From Acidobacteria bacterium UBA7540 (GTDB lineage Bacteria; Acidobacteriota; Terriglobia; UBA7540): a DNA stretch of 47,647 nucleotides. The translations under genes and the position numbers were made by a program. Below the pieces are notes generated by a model, which did no database searches, was not told the DNA's origin, and worked only from the letters and a program-made list of their open reading frames with translations. The stretch covers positions 1 to 47,647 of the forward strand of contig DLMI01000125.1 of assembly GCA_002478145.1 (NCBI GenBank), written 5' to 3'. Below are positions 25,904 to 33,952 of this stretch, piece by piece; the first letter of the stretch is position 1; each line of letters starts with the position of its first letter.

Positions 25904-27531
25904 TGGGAACGGCAGCGGTTGAAACAGGGATCGAACCTCGCGTCCATTATCTGAACGCCAGCTACGGCATCAAGTCATGGCTGCTGACCACGGACCACAA
26001 ACGCATCGCCTTACTCTATCTTGCCTCGATTACCTTTTTCTTCTTTATCGGCGGGTCAGCCGCAGTGCTGATGCGTCTGAACCTGATTGAGCCCCAGGGC
26101 GCCCTACTCGAACCGGCAACCTACAACAAGCTGTTCAGTATGCACGGAATCATCATGGTCTTCCTCTTTATGATCCCCTCCATTCCGGCGGTGCTGGGGA
26201 ATTTTCTCGTCCCCATGATGATCGGGGCACGCGACCTGGCTTTCCCCAGGCTCAATCTTCTGAGCTGGTACGTTTTCATGGTGGGCGGGTGTTTCACGCT
26301 TTATGCCGTGATTGCCGGCGGAGTCGATACGGGCTGGACATTCTACACGCCGCTGAGCACCACGTATTCAAATACCAATGTAATTTCTGCGGCACTCGGC
26401 GTGTTTATCGCCGGCTTCTCCTCCATCCTGACCGGGCTGAACTTCATCGTCACCATCCACAAGATGCGCGCCCCCGGGCTCACATGGTTCCGGCTGCCGC
26501 TTTTTCTCTGGGCGATCTATGCCACCAGCGTCATTCAGATCCTCGGGACGCCGGTCCTGGCGATCAGTATCGTACTGGTCGCCCTGGAGCGGCTCATCCA
26601 TGTGGGGGTCTTCGATCCGGCCGTGGGAGGGGATCCGATCCTCTTTCAGCACTTGTTCTGGTTCTACTCACACCCCGCGGTCTACATCATGATCCTGCCT
26701 TCCATGGGCGTCATCAGTGAGCTGGTCACCGCATTCTCCAAGAAACGGATCTTCGGTTACAAGTTCATCGCCTTTTCAAGCGTTGCCATCGCCGCGATTT
26801 CCTTCCTGGTTTGGGGTCACCACATGTTCGTCGCGGGACAATCTGTTTACGCGGGGATTGTATTCTCCGCGCTCAGCTTCGCGGTCGCCATTCCCTCCGC
26901 CATCAAGGTTTTCAACTGGACCGCCACGCTTTACAAAGGCTCGGTCTCCTACCAGGCGCCGATGCTCTATGCCATTGGCTTCATCGGGCTCTTCACGATG
27001 GGTGGATTGACCGGCCTGTTCCTCGCCACGCTGGCCGTTGACGTGCACGTCCACGCCACTTATTTCGTGGTGGCTCACTTCCACTACATCATGGTGGGTG
27101 GCGCGGTGATGGGTTACATGGGCGGCATTCATTTTTGGTGGCCCAAGATCACCGGACGCATGTATCCGGATGGATGGGCAAGATTGGCGGCGGCAATCAT
27201 TTTCATTGGCTTTAACCTGACTTTCTTCCCTCAGTACATGCTCGGCTACCTTGGCATGCCGCGCCGCTACGCCATCTATGCGCCGGAATTCCAGGTGCTG
27301 AACGTGATGTCCTCCGCCGGCGCATCGGTCCTGGGCGTGGGTTACCTGCTCCCCCTGGTTTACCTGGTCTGGTCGATGCGCTACGGACCTGTTGCCGGGC
27401 CCAACCCCTGGGGCGCCAAAGGCCTGGAATGGCAGACGCCCTCTCCGCCTCCGACTGAGAATTTCGAGGAAACACCCATTGTCACGGAGGAAGCTTACGC
27501 GTACGGAACGGAGGAGACCCAAGTTGCGTAG
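25900..27531 (+). CDS. coxA: Cytochrome c oxidase subunit I, A2 type
   Basis: The catalytic subunit (543 residues, about 12 helices) reduces oxygen at a haem-CuB centre. Helix II carries the low-spin haem ligand in [10 protein letters not shown]. The CuB histidines lie in YSHPAVY (256-262, with the His-Tyr crosslink pair) and [10 protein letters not shown], and helix X has [14 protein letters not shown]. The helix VI motif is YSHPAVY rather than HPEVY, so the D-channel glutamate is absent and replaced by the tyrosine-serine pair that defines A2 oxidases such as Rhodothermus caa3. It overlaps both coxB (4 bases) and coxC (8 bases). Confidence 0.95.
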   Translation: MMGTAAVETGIEPRVHYLNASYGIKSWLLTTDHKRIALLYLASITFFFFIGGSAAVLMRLNLIEPQGALLEPATYNKLFSMHGIIMVFLFMIPSIPAVLGNFLVPMMIGARDLAFPRLNLLSWYVFMVGGCFTLYAVIAGGVDTGWTFYTPLSTTYSNTNVISAALGVFIAGFSSILTGLNFIVTIHKMRAPGLTWFRLPLFLWAIYATSVIQILGTPVLAISIVLVALERLIHVGVFDPAVGGDPILFQHLFWFYSHPAVYIMILPSMGVISELVTAFSKKRIFGYKFIAFSSVAIAAISFLVWGHHMFVAGQSVYAGIVFSALSFAVAIPSAIKVFNWTATLYKGSVSYQAPMLYAIGFIGLFTMGGLTGLFLATLAVDVHVHATYFVVAHFHYIMVGGAVMGYMGGIHFWWPKITGRMYPDGWARLAAAIIFIGFNLTFFPQYMLGYLGMPRRYAIYAPEFQVLNVMSSAGASVLGVGYLLPLVYLVWSMRYGPVAGPNPWGAKGLEWQTPSPPPTENFEETPIVTEEAYAYGTEETQVA

Positions 27532-28174
27532 CAGCAACACCGCTCTGGCAGAACAATTCGACGATCTCGAACAGCAGCACGAAGCCTCCAGCCTTGGGAT
27601 GTGGGTATTCCTGGCTACGGAGGTCATGTTTTTTGGCGGCTTGTTCACGGCCTATATTATTTTCCGCAACCTTTATTTGCCCGCCTTCGAAGCTGGTAGC
27701 CGTCTGCTGGACGTCCGCATTGGAGCCTTCAATACAGCGGTATTGCTGTGCAGCAGCTTGACCATGGCGCTGGCCGTTCGCGCTGCCCAACTGGGGAGAA
27801 AGGGGGCGCTCATAACCTTTTTGCTGCTTACCTTGCTTTTGGGACTGACGTTCGTCGGTGTCAAACTCGCCTTGGAATGGAGGCACGACTACCTCGAAGG
27901 GCTGGTGCCTGGGGTGAACTGGACTTTTGATGGGCCTGACTCGCGACACCTGGAATTGTTCTTCTGCTTTTACTTCTTCATGACCGGCGTCCACGCCCTG
28001 CACATGGTGATTGGCGTCGGAGTCCTCACGGTACTCATCATCATGGCTTGGCGGGGGAAGTTCTCACCGCAGCGCTACAACACCGTTGAGATGTCGGGCC
28101 TCTACTGGCACTTCGTGGACATCGTCTGGATTTTCCTCTTTCCTTTACTGTATTTGATCGGGGGGCGCTACTGA
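27524..28174 (+). CDS. coxC: Cytochrome c oxidase subunit III
   Basis: This 216-residue subunit III has about five helices; signatures are [34 protein letters not shown] and [20 protein letters not shown]. The open frame extends 44 codons further upstream inside coxA, but that part is arginine-rich and unlike the family. The TTG at 27524, with GGAGGAG 7 bases upstream, is the credible start and overlaps the coxA stop. It is followed at once by the subunit IV gene, sharing one base. Confidence 0.92.
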   Translation: MRSSNTALAEQFDDLEQQHEASSLGMWVFLATEVMFFGGLFTAYIIFRNLYLPAFEAGSRLLDVRIGAFNTAVLLCSSLTMALAVRAAQLGRKGALITFLLLTLLLGLTFVGVKLALEWRHDYLEGLVPGVNWTFDGPDSRHLELFFCFYFFMTGVHALHMVIGVGVLTVLIIMAWRGKFSPQRYNTVEMSGLYWHFVDIVWIFLFPLLYLIGGRY

Positions 28175-28503
28175 TGTCGGGCCACGTTGTTCCCAAGAAG
28201 CTCTATATCCTGGTTTTCGCTGCACTGATCGTGTTTACCGGCCTCACCACAGGTGTCGCGTTCATTAACCTGGGCAAATGGAACACCGTCGCGGCGCTCG
28301 TGATTGCCGTTTGCAAGGCCTCGCTGGTAGTCCTTTTCTTCATGCACCTTCGGTGGAGTTCTAACCTCCTGCGGATCGTGGTCGCCTCCTCCCTCCTCTG
28401 GCTCGCCATCCTGATCGGCTTGACCCTCAGCGACGTGTTCACCCGCGATTGGACGCCCGTCCCTTCCAATTGGGAAGCCCAGATTCAGCAAGATGTGCGC
28501 TAG
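28174..28503 (+). CDS. Cytochrome c oxidase subunit IV-like protein
   Basis: This 109-residue protein has three membrane helices. The first begins KLYILVFAALIVFTGLTTG, the second is VAALVIAVCKASLVVLFFMHL and the third is VVASSLLWLAILIGLTLSDV. This is the usual pattern of prokaryotic oxidase subunit IV, which stabilises the complex. It begins at the last base of the coxC stop (TGATG) and closes the respiratory operon. No intrinsic terminator is visible after it. Confidence 0.88.
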   Translation: MSGHVVPKKLYILVFAALIVFTGLTTGVAFINLGKWNTVAALVIAVCKASLVVLFFMHLRWSSNLLRIVVASSLLWLAILIGLTLSDVFTRDWTPVPSNWEAQIQQDVR

Positions 28504-28569
28504 GCGCAAGGTCCCCGAATTCCGCGCAACAAGGTCTCAGGGTGTTCAGGCCCGGAGGGCCGCAAGAAG

Positions 28570-28912
28570 GTGTGAAAGAATCGGACTGGCCATTTGTAGC
28601 GGCGCTCTATGAGCGCCGAAGTCATTGATTCTAAAATGCGCCGGTCATAGGCCACGGCTGTCCAAATTAGCGAACGCTTCGAATGGTCAACGCGGCTCTG
28701 CCGCCGGCTGTGCGGAAAGCCTCTGGCTTTCCGGCTAGACCCGCCCCATACTTCCTCCTGCGCGCAGGAGGTTGGTTAGTGAACCAGCGCCACGGAAAGG
28801 CGAAGCCTTTCCGCACAGCCGGCGGCAGAGCCGCTGGTTACCGCCCGCCTAATTGAGTGCAATTTGGACAGGCTTGGTCATAGACCACCGCATCAGCGCG
28901 ATTTTTTCACAC
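28570..28912. repeat. Three-layer concentric inverted-repeat complex
   Basis: Outer arms are GTGTGAAAGAATCG (28570-28583) and CGATTTTTTCACAC (28899-28912). Middle arms are GGCTGTCCAAATT (28656-28668) and AATTTGGACAGGC (28861-28873). The middle layer is flanked by near-identical direct repeats GGTCATAGGCCAC (28643-28655) and GGTCATAGACCAC (28876-28888). Inner arms pair for about 28 bases, 28692-28720 with 28806-28834 (GCGGCTCTGCCGCC at the outer edge). Smaller hairpins such as CTCCTGCGCGCAGGAG sit in the core. Confidence 0.75.
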
Positions 28913-28952
28913 GTTCCAAGCCCTGGGACCCCGGCCCGCCGCAATAAACCCG

Positions 28953-29082
28953 TAGCCCCGGCAGGGGCGTAAGAGTCTGCACAGTCGAAGCTTCTTTCGC
29001 CCCTTCCGGGGCTCACTCCCGTGGCGCGACCCCAACCCAGGGCTTGCGCCCTGGCCTAAATTCTCCCGCCCCTAACGGGGCT
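28953..29082. repeat. Dispersed GC-rich repeat, copy 1
   Basis: This begins with TAGCCCCGGCAGGGGC and ends with GGGCTTGCGCCCTGG and GCCCCTAACGGGGCT. The same words occur in the interior of the element at 33953-34220, so this is a second copy of a dispersed family. It has several short self-complementary stems and no coding sequence. Confidence 0.65.
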
Positions 29083-29254
29083 AGGTCGGTGGAATCCCGG
29101 TCGCTGCGGTTGGTCTTTCTGACGCGAGTTTCCGTCAGTAAGAACTGGCATCGCTGGTCGCGAAGATATAGCGGTCATGAAGGGACGGACGCGACAACCT
29201 GGACATGCGATCAATCTACCCCCGGTGCGGTGCCGAGGCAACAAAGAACCGAGG

Positions 29255-29308
29255 CCGCGAGCGCTCGCGGACGCGAAGAACCGCGGACCTCACACGCCGG
29301 AGGTCCGC
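29255..29308. repeat. Perfect palindrome and hairpin
   Basis: CCGCGAGCGCTCGCGG (29255-29270) is a perfect 16-base palindrome. GCGGACCTC (29283-29291) pairs with GAGGTCCGC (29300-29308) across an 8-base loop. No T-run follows, so these are probably repeat remnants rather than a terminator. Confidence 0.55.
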
Positions 29309-29400
29309 GCTACTTCCTCCGCGCCGAGCGTGGCGAACCGGCCACGCAGGCGCGCCATGTGGTTTGCTTTCCAGGCGCTGGTGCCTTGCCTCGCCGTTTA

Positions 29401-29409
29401 TGGTATAAC
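29401..29409 (+). promoter_or_regulatory. Extended -10 element before the repeat-built membrane protein
   Basis: TGGTATAAC matches the extended -10 consensus (TGnTATAAT) at all but the last base. A start near 29416 would leave a leader of about 17 bases containing the GGAGG ribosome site. No good -35 is seen. Confidence 0.45.
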
Positions 29410-29432
29410 CAACCCTGACTCTGGAGGTGCCT

Positions 29433-31430
29433 ATGGGTGAAGAACAGCCTCAGGGAGCGACGGGCAAGCTGGAACAGTTGGCTCGAGCTAGATTCGGGGA
29501 GACCTTAACGCCGTCCGAGCTCAAACTCATCCGCGCTGCGCCAAACGCCCCGCCAAAAAGCTATTGGGCGCAGTGCGGCCCAAACCTCAACGATGAGGAC
29601 CCTAACAACGACCCCAGCAAGGCAGACAAAGAATGGGGAACGGAGCGCGAGATTCGCGCCGAGGTGATTCGTTGGCTCTGCGTTGACGAGAAGGCCAAAC
29701 ACGAGGTAGACCCGAAGGGGATCTGGGTGTATGGCGCTAAGGTCACCGGGAAGCTTGACCTGTCTTCCGTCATCGTCCCTTTTCCCATTGTGCTGCGGCA
29801 TTGCCGCCTGATGCAGGATGCCCGGCTCTTCAATTCTCAACTTCCGCTCCTCAGTCTGGAAGGCAGTTGGGTGCGGGTGATAAGCGCCGACAGGCTGGAT
29901 GTCGAGGGCGACGTTTTTCTGCGCAACGGATTCCGTGCTGAGGGCGAGCTGCGGCTGCTGGGGGCACAAATTGGGGGCAATCTGGACTGCTCCAGCGGGA
30001 AGTTCATTAACTTCCCCGGAGATGCTTTAAGCGCCGATGGCATGAATGTTGACGGCAACGTTTTGCTCCGCGACGGGTTTCATGCCGAAGGCGCGGTGCG
30101 GCTGCCGGGAGCGCAGATCGGAGGCAACCTTGAGTGTGACGGAGGCACGTTCGTGAACCCCCCCGGAAGAGCTTTGTTCGCCGACCGCATCCATGTTCAC
30201 GGCGACGTTTCCCTGAGCGACGGGTTTCGTGCGGAAGGTGAGGTGCGGCTGCCGGAGGCGCAAATCGGAGGCAATCTTGGGTGCGACCGAGGCAGGTTCA
30301 TCAAGCCCTCGGGGAAAGCTTTGAATGCCGACGGCATCGATGTTCGGGGCTACGTGTTTTTGCGCAACGACTTTCGCGCCGAAGGCGAGGTGTCGCTGCC
30401 GGGAGCACAAATCGGAGGCGATCTCGACTGCATTGACAGCACGTTCACCAAGCTCACCGCTTACTCCGCGACTGTAAGGGGCAACTTCTGGTGGCGGGGC
30501 TTGAAGGATGCGGCGGGCGCAACGCTCAATCTCGGAAACACTTCGGTCGGCTCGATCATCGACGACGAGAAGAGCTGGCCGACGAAGGGAAACCTCCTTC
30601 TCGACGGCTTTGTGTACGGTCGCATCTCCGAAGGACCGACGAAAGCAAAAACCCGCCTCGAGTGGCTTGCCCGTCAGGATCCCTTCAAACCCCAGCCCTA
30701 TCGTCAACTCGCCAAAGTGCTGCGGGAGAGGGGAGACGAGGATGGCGCGGTGACGGTTCTTGAGGAAATGGAAAGCCTGCGCAGGAAGGAGGAGGACCGT
30801 ACCGCGGTCGCACGCCTCGAGAGCTGGGCTTTCAAGGAATCAATCGGCTACGGGTACGACCCCGCGCGGGCGGTTTGGGAAATTGTGGGCCTCAGCGCCC
30901 TGGCATGGATAGTCTACAGAAGGACTTACCTTGCCGGAAACATCGTGCCTACGGAGAAGGACGCCTACGAATCCTTCAGGCGCGACGGTCAGCCTCCGCC
31001 GCACTACACGCCGTTCGCACCGCTGGTCTACTCGGTGGAGAATTCGCTGCCTCTGGTGAAACTCGGACAAGAGGACAAGTGGCATCCCGAACCCGATTCA
31101 GGGAGTGCCTTGTCGCGAAGGAGCAATTGGCCGACCCGACTTGCCGGCCCGCGTACTTGGACACACTTCCAGTGGCTGCAGCGCCGCTTGATTCTTCGGG
31201 GGCTACTTCGCGATCCAGTACCGAAAGGAGAACCCCCGCGGCTGCAGCGCTTCCTGGTGTTTTGCGGCTTGCAGCCGCACCCGGATCGGGAAGCCGCGCG
31301 GTCGCGCCCCAGCCGATGGCTTACGTCGCCGCGGTTCGTGCGGTGGTTCCTGTGGATTCAAATTTTGCTGGGCTGGCTGTTGGCCACTTTATTCCTCGCG
31401 GGCCTGACAGGCATCGTCCGCAAGGAATAG
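29433..31430 (+). CDS. Membrane protein with four 49-residue internal repeats (beta-helix-like)
   Basis: The 665-residue protein has three parts. Residues 1-150 are soluble and include IRAEVIRWLCVDEK. Residues 150-345 contain four repeats of exactly 49 residues, each built on LsADgidVdGdVfLrdgFrAEGeVrLpgAQIGGnLdC, which suggests a beta-solenoid. After a helical linker (about 395-455), a C-terminal membrane region carries AVWEIVGLSALAWIVYRR, the motif YSVENSLPLVKLGQ and a final helix (LLGWLLATLFLAGLTGIVRK). Proteins of this plan are sometimes annotated 'membrane-associated oxidoreductase', without evidence I know of. The ATG has GGAGG 5 bases upstream. The function is unknown; the C-terminal part recalls small membrane-channel modules. 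Confidence 0.8.
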   Translation: MGEEQPQGATGKLEQLARARFGETLTPSELKLIRAAPNAPPKSYWAQCGPNLNDEDPNNDPSKADKEWGTEREIRAEVIRWLCVDEKAKHEVDPKGIWVYGAKVTGKLDLSSVIVPFPIVLRHCRLMQDARLFNSQLPLLSLEGSWVRVISADRLDVEGDVFLRNGFRAEGELRLLGAQIGGNLDCSSGKFINFPGDALSADGMNVDGNVLLRDGFHAEGAVRLPGAQIGGNLECDGGTFVNPPGRALFADRIHVHGDVSLSDGFRAEGEVRLPEAQIGGNLGCDRGRFIKPSGKALNADGIDVRGYVFLRNDFRAEGEVSLPGAQIGGDLDCIDSTFTKLTAYSATVRGNFWWRGLKDAAGATLNLGNTSVGSIIDDEKSWPTKGNLLLDGFVYGRISEGPTKAKTRLEWLARQDPFKPQPYRQLAKVLRERGDEDGAVTVLEEMESLRRKEEDRTAVARLESWAFKESIGYGYDPARAVWEIVGLSALAWIVYRRTYLAGNIVPTEKDAYESFRRDGQPPPHYTPFAPLVYSVENSLPLVKLGQEDKWHPEPDSGSALSRRSNWPTRLAGPRTWTHFQWLQRRLILRGLLRDPVPKGEPPRLQRFLVFCGLQPHPDREAARSRPSRWLTSPRFVRWFLWIQILLGWLLATLFLAGLTGIVRKE

Positions 31431-31868
31431 ACCGGCGGGGCGGCAACCGTAGCGCGGACCTGCTCCTCAAGGTGCGCAGCTTGCAGCTTCAAGTCCTCAC
31501 CTTCTCGGCGGCTGGCAAACGCACGAGGTCAATCGTCAGGGCACCCTGCCAGCGGTCGGGCAGCGGATGCACGGGCTTTGCTCCGTAAGATCTGCAACAC
31601 CGAAGTGGACCTGTTTCCCGACGCCCAAAACAAAACCTTGACCGTGCGCGTGCCCCATCTGACGCGGGCGGCGCATGATGAGGCAGCACGTCATCTCTGC
31701 GATGAACTCAACGCTACCGAGACCCTGTTCTCAGGTGCGGACCTGCGCTCTGTCAGGTGCGCAGCCCTTCCCCGACGAAACGCACGTGCCGCAGAGCTTG
31801 CCGAGTAAAGTGAAGTGGCCAGAGGGCGGACCGCGGCGCTACGTCTTGCTCACATGCCCCGACCTGAA
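31431..31868. other. 438-base spacer with a possible transposase remnant
   Basis: No intact gene is present. The middle (31578-31755) translates into a fragment resembling a transposase C-terminus, listed separately. The remainder shows nothing I can name. Confidence 0.5.
31578..31755 (+). pseudogene. Putative transposase C-terminal remnant
   Basis: The frame translates to a stretch containing TLTVRVPHLTRAAHDEAARH and LCDELNATETLFSGADLR. This resembles the C-terminus of a group of putative transposases in which a 'LC.ELNATET.FPGT.LRLVY' ending is usual, recalled from memory. The usual continuation is lost after GADLR, and no upstream catalytic region is found. I therefore treat it as a decayed fragment, marking past insertion activity in this accessory stretch. 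Confidence 0.45.
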
Positions 31869-32120
31869 TCACCCCACAAACGATTTCTCCGGCATGTTGA
31901 TGTAGCGGTCGGGTCGCTCGGACTTATTCCGGATGGCGAAGAATCGGCGCTCGATTTCCTTGAGCACTGCGGCATCGTAATAGACCATGCCACAATTCAG
32001 GCAGACGTCTACTGGAGTGTTGGGGACAAGCAAGTGCTCTCCCTGATGGCTGTAGAGATATTCGATGCGACGTTCTTCATGCCGATCGCTGCCACAGAAA
32101 TTGCATCTTGATTCGGTCAC
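31869..32120 (-). CDS. YgiT-type zinc-finger protein (antitoxin-like)
   Basis: This 83-residue protein carries two zinc knuckles, CNFCG at about residues 6-10 and CLNCG at about 40-44, in the arrangement of the YgiT-type (MqsA N-terminal) zinc finger. Its typical VDVCLNCGMVYYDAAVLKEIE continuation is present. No helix-turn-helix domain follows, so it is the short form. The GTG start has GGGAGGA 5 bases upstream and overlaps the stop of the preceding DUF4258 gene in GTGA. DUF4258/YgiT pairs are widespread and are thought to be toxin-antitoxin-like; which partner plays which role is not established by this sequence. Confidence 0.8.
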   Translation of the reverse strand: MTESRCNFCGSDRHEERRIEYLYSHQGEHLLVPNTPVDVCLNCGMVYYDAAVLKEIERRFFAIRNKSERPDRYINMPEKSFVG

Positions 32121-32431
32121 TCGGTTCCTCCCGCCCCGCGAGTCCAAGGGTCGGAAAACTTGGGTGGTCGTGGAATGTAAACCGTTATCACCGCGACGCT
32201 TTCGCCGCGCCACCCGCAGACCACGTGGATCGGCACGTCCCCAGATAAGCCTACCACAAGACAACTCTCTCCGCGACCGGTGTCAGGATACTCCTCCAGG
32301 ATTCGCCCATTGAGTATGGCTTGTTCGATCTGAATGAAGGTAAGTGACTCGGCTCTCCGCTCAATGACGGCGTGATGGCTGTAAACGTAGCGGTTCTCTC
32401 TGACTCTCCGTTTGATCTCTTCGATGTCCAT
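32117..32431 (-). CDS. DUF4258 domain protein (toxin-like partner)
   Basis: The 104-residue protein matches DUF4258: YVYSHHAVIERRAE near residue 17, ILNGRILEEYPDTGRGESCL, and a closing strand region VHVVCGWRGESVAVITVY. The fold is related to small RNase-like toxins, but activity is unproven. The ATG at 32431 is preferred over an in-frame TTG seven codons earlier. The gene overlaps the YgiT-type zinc-finger gene by 4 bases, forming a two-gene operon. An 18-base perfect palindrome lies about 48 bases upstream and could be the site of autoregulation. Confidence 0.78.
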   Translation of the reverse strand: MDIEEIKRRVRENRYVYSHHAVIERRAESLTFIQIEQAILNGRILEEYPDTGRGESCLVVGLSGDVPIHVVCGWRGESVAVITVYIPRPPKFSDPWTRGAGGTE

Positions 32432-32478
32432 GCGCAAGAAAGCCCGAACCAATTTTGGGCCGTGCGGAGCCTTCGCGG

Positions 32479-32496
32479 GTGGCGCGTACGCGCCAC
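32479..32496. promoter_or_regulatory. Perfect 18-base palindrome upstream of the DUF4258-YgiT pair
   Basis: GTGGCGCGTACGCGCCAC is a complete palindrome, 48 bases upstream of the DUF4258 ATG. It is the size of a homodimer operator. It could equally be a dispersed palindromic repeat, as such repeats abound here. Confidence 0.4.
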
Positions 32497-32634
32497 GTTA
32501 TGGACTCTATGCGATTTCAAAGGTTGGAATCAAGGCGAAAAAGAAAGTCCACCGTCGATAGTCGATATTAGGTAGAATCCGGGGCTGCCCGCGAAAGTAA
32601 TGCCAGGAAAGTGGGTGCCCAGGCAGCCGGTTTT

Positions 32635-32643
32635 TGGTAAGAT
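32635..32643 (+). promoter_or_regulatory. Extended -10 element before the first DUF488 gene
   Basis: TGGTAAGAT fits TGnTATAAT with one mismatch in the hexamer. It would start transcription near 32650, just ahead of the AAGGAGG ribosome site at 32651-32657. Confidence 0.4.
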
Positions 32644-32664
32644 GCGCTACAAGGAGGTGTCGGG

Positions 32665-33318
32665 GTGCAGCTCGAGAACTCTTGCCCAACTAATTCCGGC
32701 GGCCTGAACCCACTTTTTACGGTAGGTCACTCGATCTTGGAGTTCGAGCATTTCGCCAAGCTGCTCAAGGACTTCGGAGTCGAGCTGGTGGTCGATGTGC
32801 GCAGCTTGCCGCAGAGCGCGCGCTTGCCTCATTTTAGCCAGCCGGCGTTCGAGAAGCTGCTGGGCGCCGAACACATCTCCTACCTCTTCCTTGGAGAGGA
32901 GCTGGGAGGTCGCCCGGACGACGTCGATGCCTATCGCCCCGACGGGTTGGTTGACTATCAGGTGCGCCGCAAATCCTACGCCTTCCAGAGGGGGCTGGAA
33001 CGTCTTTTGAAGGAGTTGGAGGGCCGCTCGGTGGCGATGATGTGCGCGGAGGAAGACCCGCTCGAGTGTCACCGCTTTCTCATGGTCTGCCCTGAACTCG
33101 TCAAGCTTGGAGTCCATCCGCTGCACATCCGTAAGGACTCGCGAATTGAAACGCAAGAAGCCGCTGAGAACGGGCTGCTGGCTGCCAACGGCTTTGCCGG
33201 CGTTGCCGCCAACACGCTTTTCCCCCAGGCTCGTACCGATGCTTTGGAGGATGCCTACCGACTGCAAGCGGAAAAGTTCGCCTTTCGCGTCAAGCCTTTC
33301 GCGCTCGACACTTGGTAG
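32665..33318 (+). CDS. DUF488 family protein, first copy
   Basis: The 217-residue protein belongs to DUF488. Motifs seen are TVGHSILEFEHFAKLL near residue 19, VVDVRSLPQSARLPHF near 42-57, and MCAEEDPLECHRFLM near 127-141, which carries the family's conserved Cys-Glu and Cys-His-Arg residues. The activity of the family is not established. A GTG start is chosen because AAGGAGG stands 7 bases upstream. A second, divergent DUF488 gene begins 9 bases after its stop, so the two form an operon. Length is slightly above the family's usual 150-190 residues, owing to a C-terminal extension. Confidence 0.85.
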   Translation: MQLENSCPTNSGGLNPLFTVGHSILEFEHFAKLLKDFGVELVVDVRSLPQSARLPHFSQPAFEKLLGAEHISYLFLGEELGGRPDDVDAYRPDGLVDYQVRRKSYAFQRGLERLLKELEGRSVAMMCAEEDPLECHRFLMVCPELVKLGVHPLHIRKDSRIETQEAAENGLLAANGFAGVAANTLFPQARTDALEDAYRLQAEKFAFRVKPFALDTW

Positions 33319-33326
33319 CGCTGCGA

Positions 33327-33845
33327 ATGACCTCAACGATTTTCACTATCGGCTTCACCAAGAAGACGGCGAAGGAATTCTTCCGGCTTCTTCAAGAGGC
33401 CCAAGTGCAGAAGCTGATTGACATCCGGGAGAACCGCGTCGGACAACTCGCCGGATTTGCGAAGTACCCCGACCTGGCCTTCTTCCTCGATCGAATCTTG
33501 GGAATCGCCTACGACTATCAACCCATCTTCGCCCCCAGCGTCAAGATTCGGACTGCCTACCGCAAGACGCGCGACTGGGCGCAATTCGCGAAGTCTTTTC
33601 GGGAACTGATGAGGCAAAGGAGAGTTCTGGATGGCGTGGATTCCGCCTCGTTTGAAGGAAGAGTGGCGCTTCTGTGCTCGGAGGCTGAACCCGATAAGTG
33701 TCATCGTCGCTTGGTGGCGGAAATGCTGGCAAAACACTGGACGTCGCAAGGCCACCAGATCGAAGTCAAGCACCTGGGCTCCCCCAAGCCAGTGCCTCGC
33801 AAGAAACGAACCCGTAGCAGCCATGAGGGACCTGATTCTATCTGA
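33327..33845 (+). CDS. DUF488 family protein, second copy
   Basis: This 172-residue DUF488 protein directly follows the first. It shows IFTIGFTKKTAKEFFRLL at the N-terminus, LIDIRENRVGQLAGFAKYPD in the middle and LCSEAEPDKCHRRLVAEML towards the end, so the same Cys-Glu/Cys-His-Arg residues are kept. It differs greatly from its neighbour elsewhere, so this is an old pair rather than a recent duplication. The C-terminus is basic (PVPRKKRTR), as in a nucleic-acid-contacting protein. I placed the start at the ATG 33327; a TTG five codons upstream is also open. Confidence 0.83.
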   Translation: MTSTIFTIGFTKKTAKEFFRLLQEAQVQKLIDIRENRVGQLAGFAKYPDLAFFLDRILGIAYDYQPIFAPSVKIRTAYRKTRDWAQFAKSFRELMRQRRVLDGVDSASFEGRVALLCSEAEPDKCHRRLVAEMLAKHWTSQGHQIEVKHLGSPKPVPRKKRTRSSHEGPDSI

Positions 33846-33952
33846 CATCACCGTGATGGGGCCGGCGGGACGGGAATGACCGGCGTTTCGAAAGGGATCC
33901 CATCCCAAATGACACCACCACCTGGGTGCGAAGTGCATCTTGTGCTTACGCC

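Larger units (their letters stand above)
28504..29432. other. 929-base gene-free region packed with palindromic repeats
   Basis: No credible coding sequence lies between the oxidase operon and the repeat-built membrane protein. The stretch holds a nested inverted-repeat complex (28570-28912), a GCCCC/CGGGGC-type repeat (28953-29082), two further hairpins (29255-29308) and an extended -10 element (29401-29409), listed separately. Open frames here are short and cross these repeats. Confidence 0.6.

Noticed and set aside
27392..27523. Upstream extension of coxC within coxA
   Set aside because: It is arginine-rich out-of-frame coxA sequence; the TTG at 27524 has an excellent ribosome site and the family-typical N-terminus.
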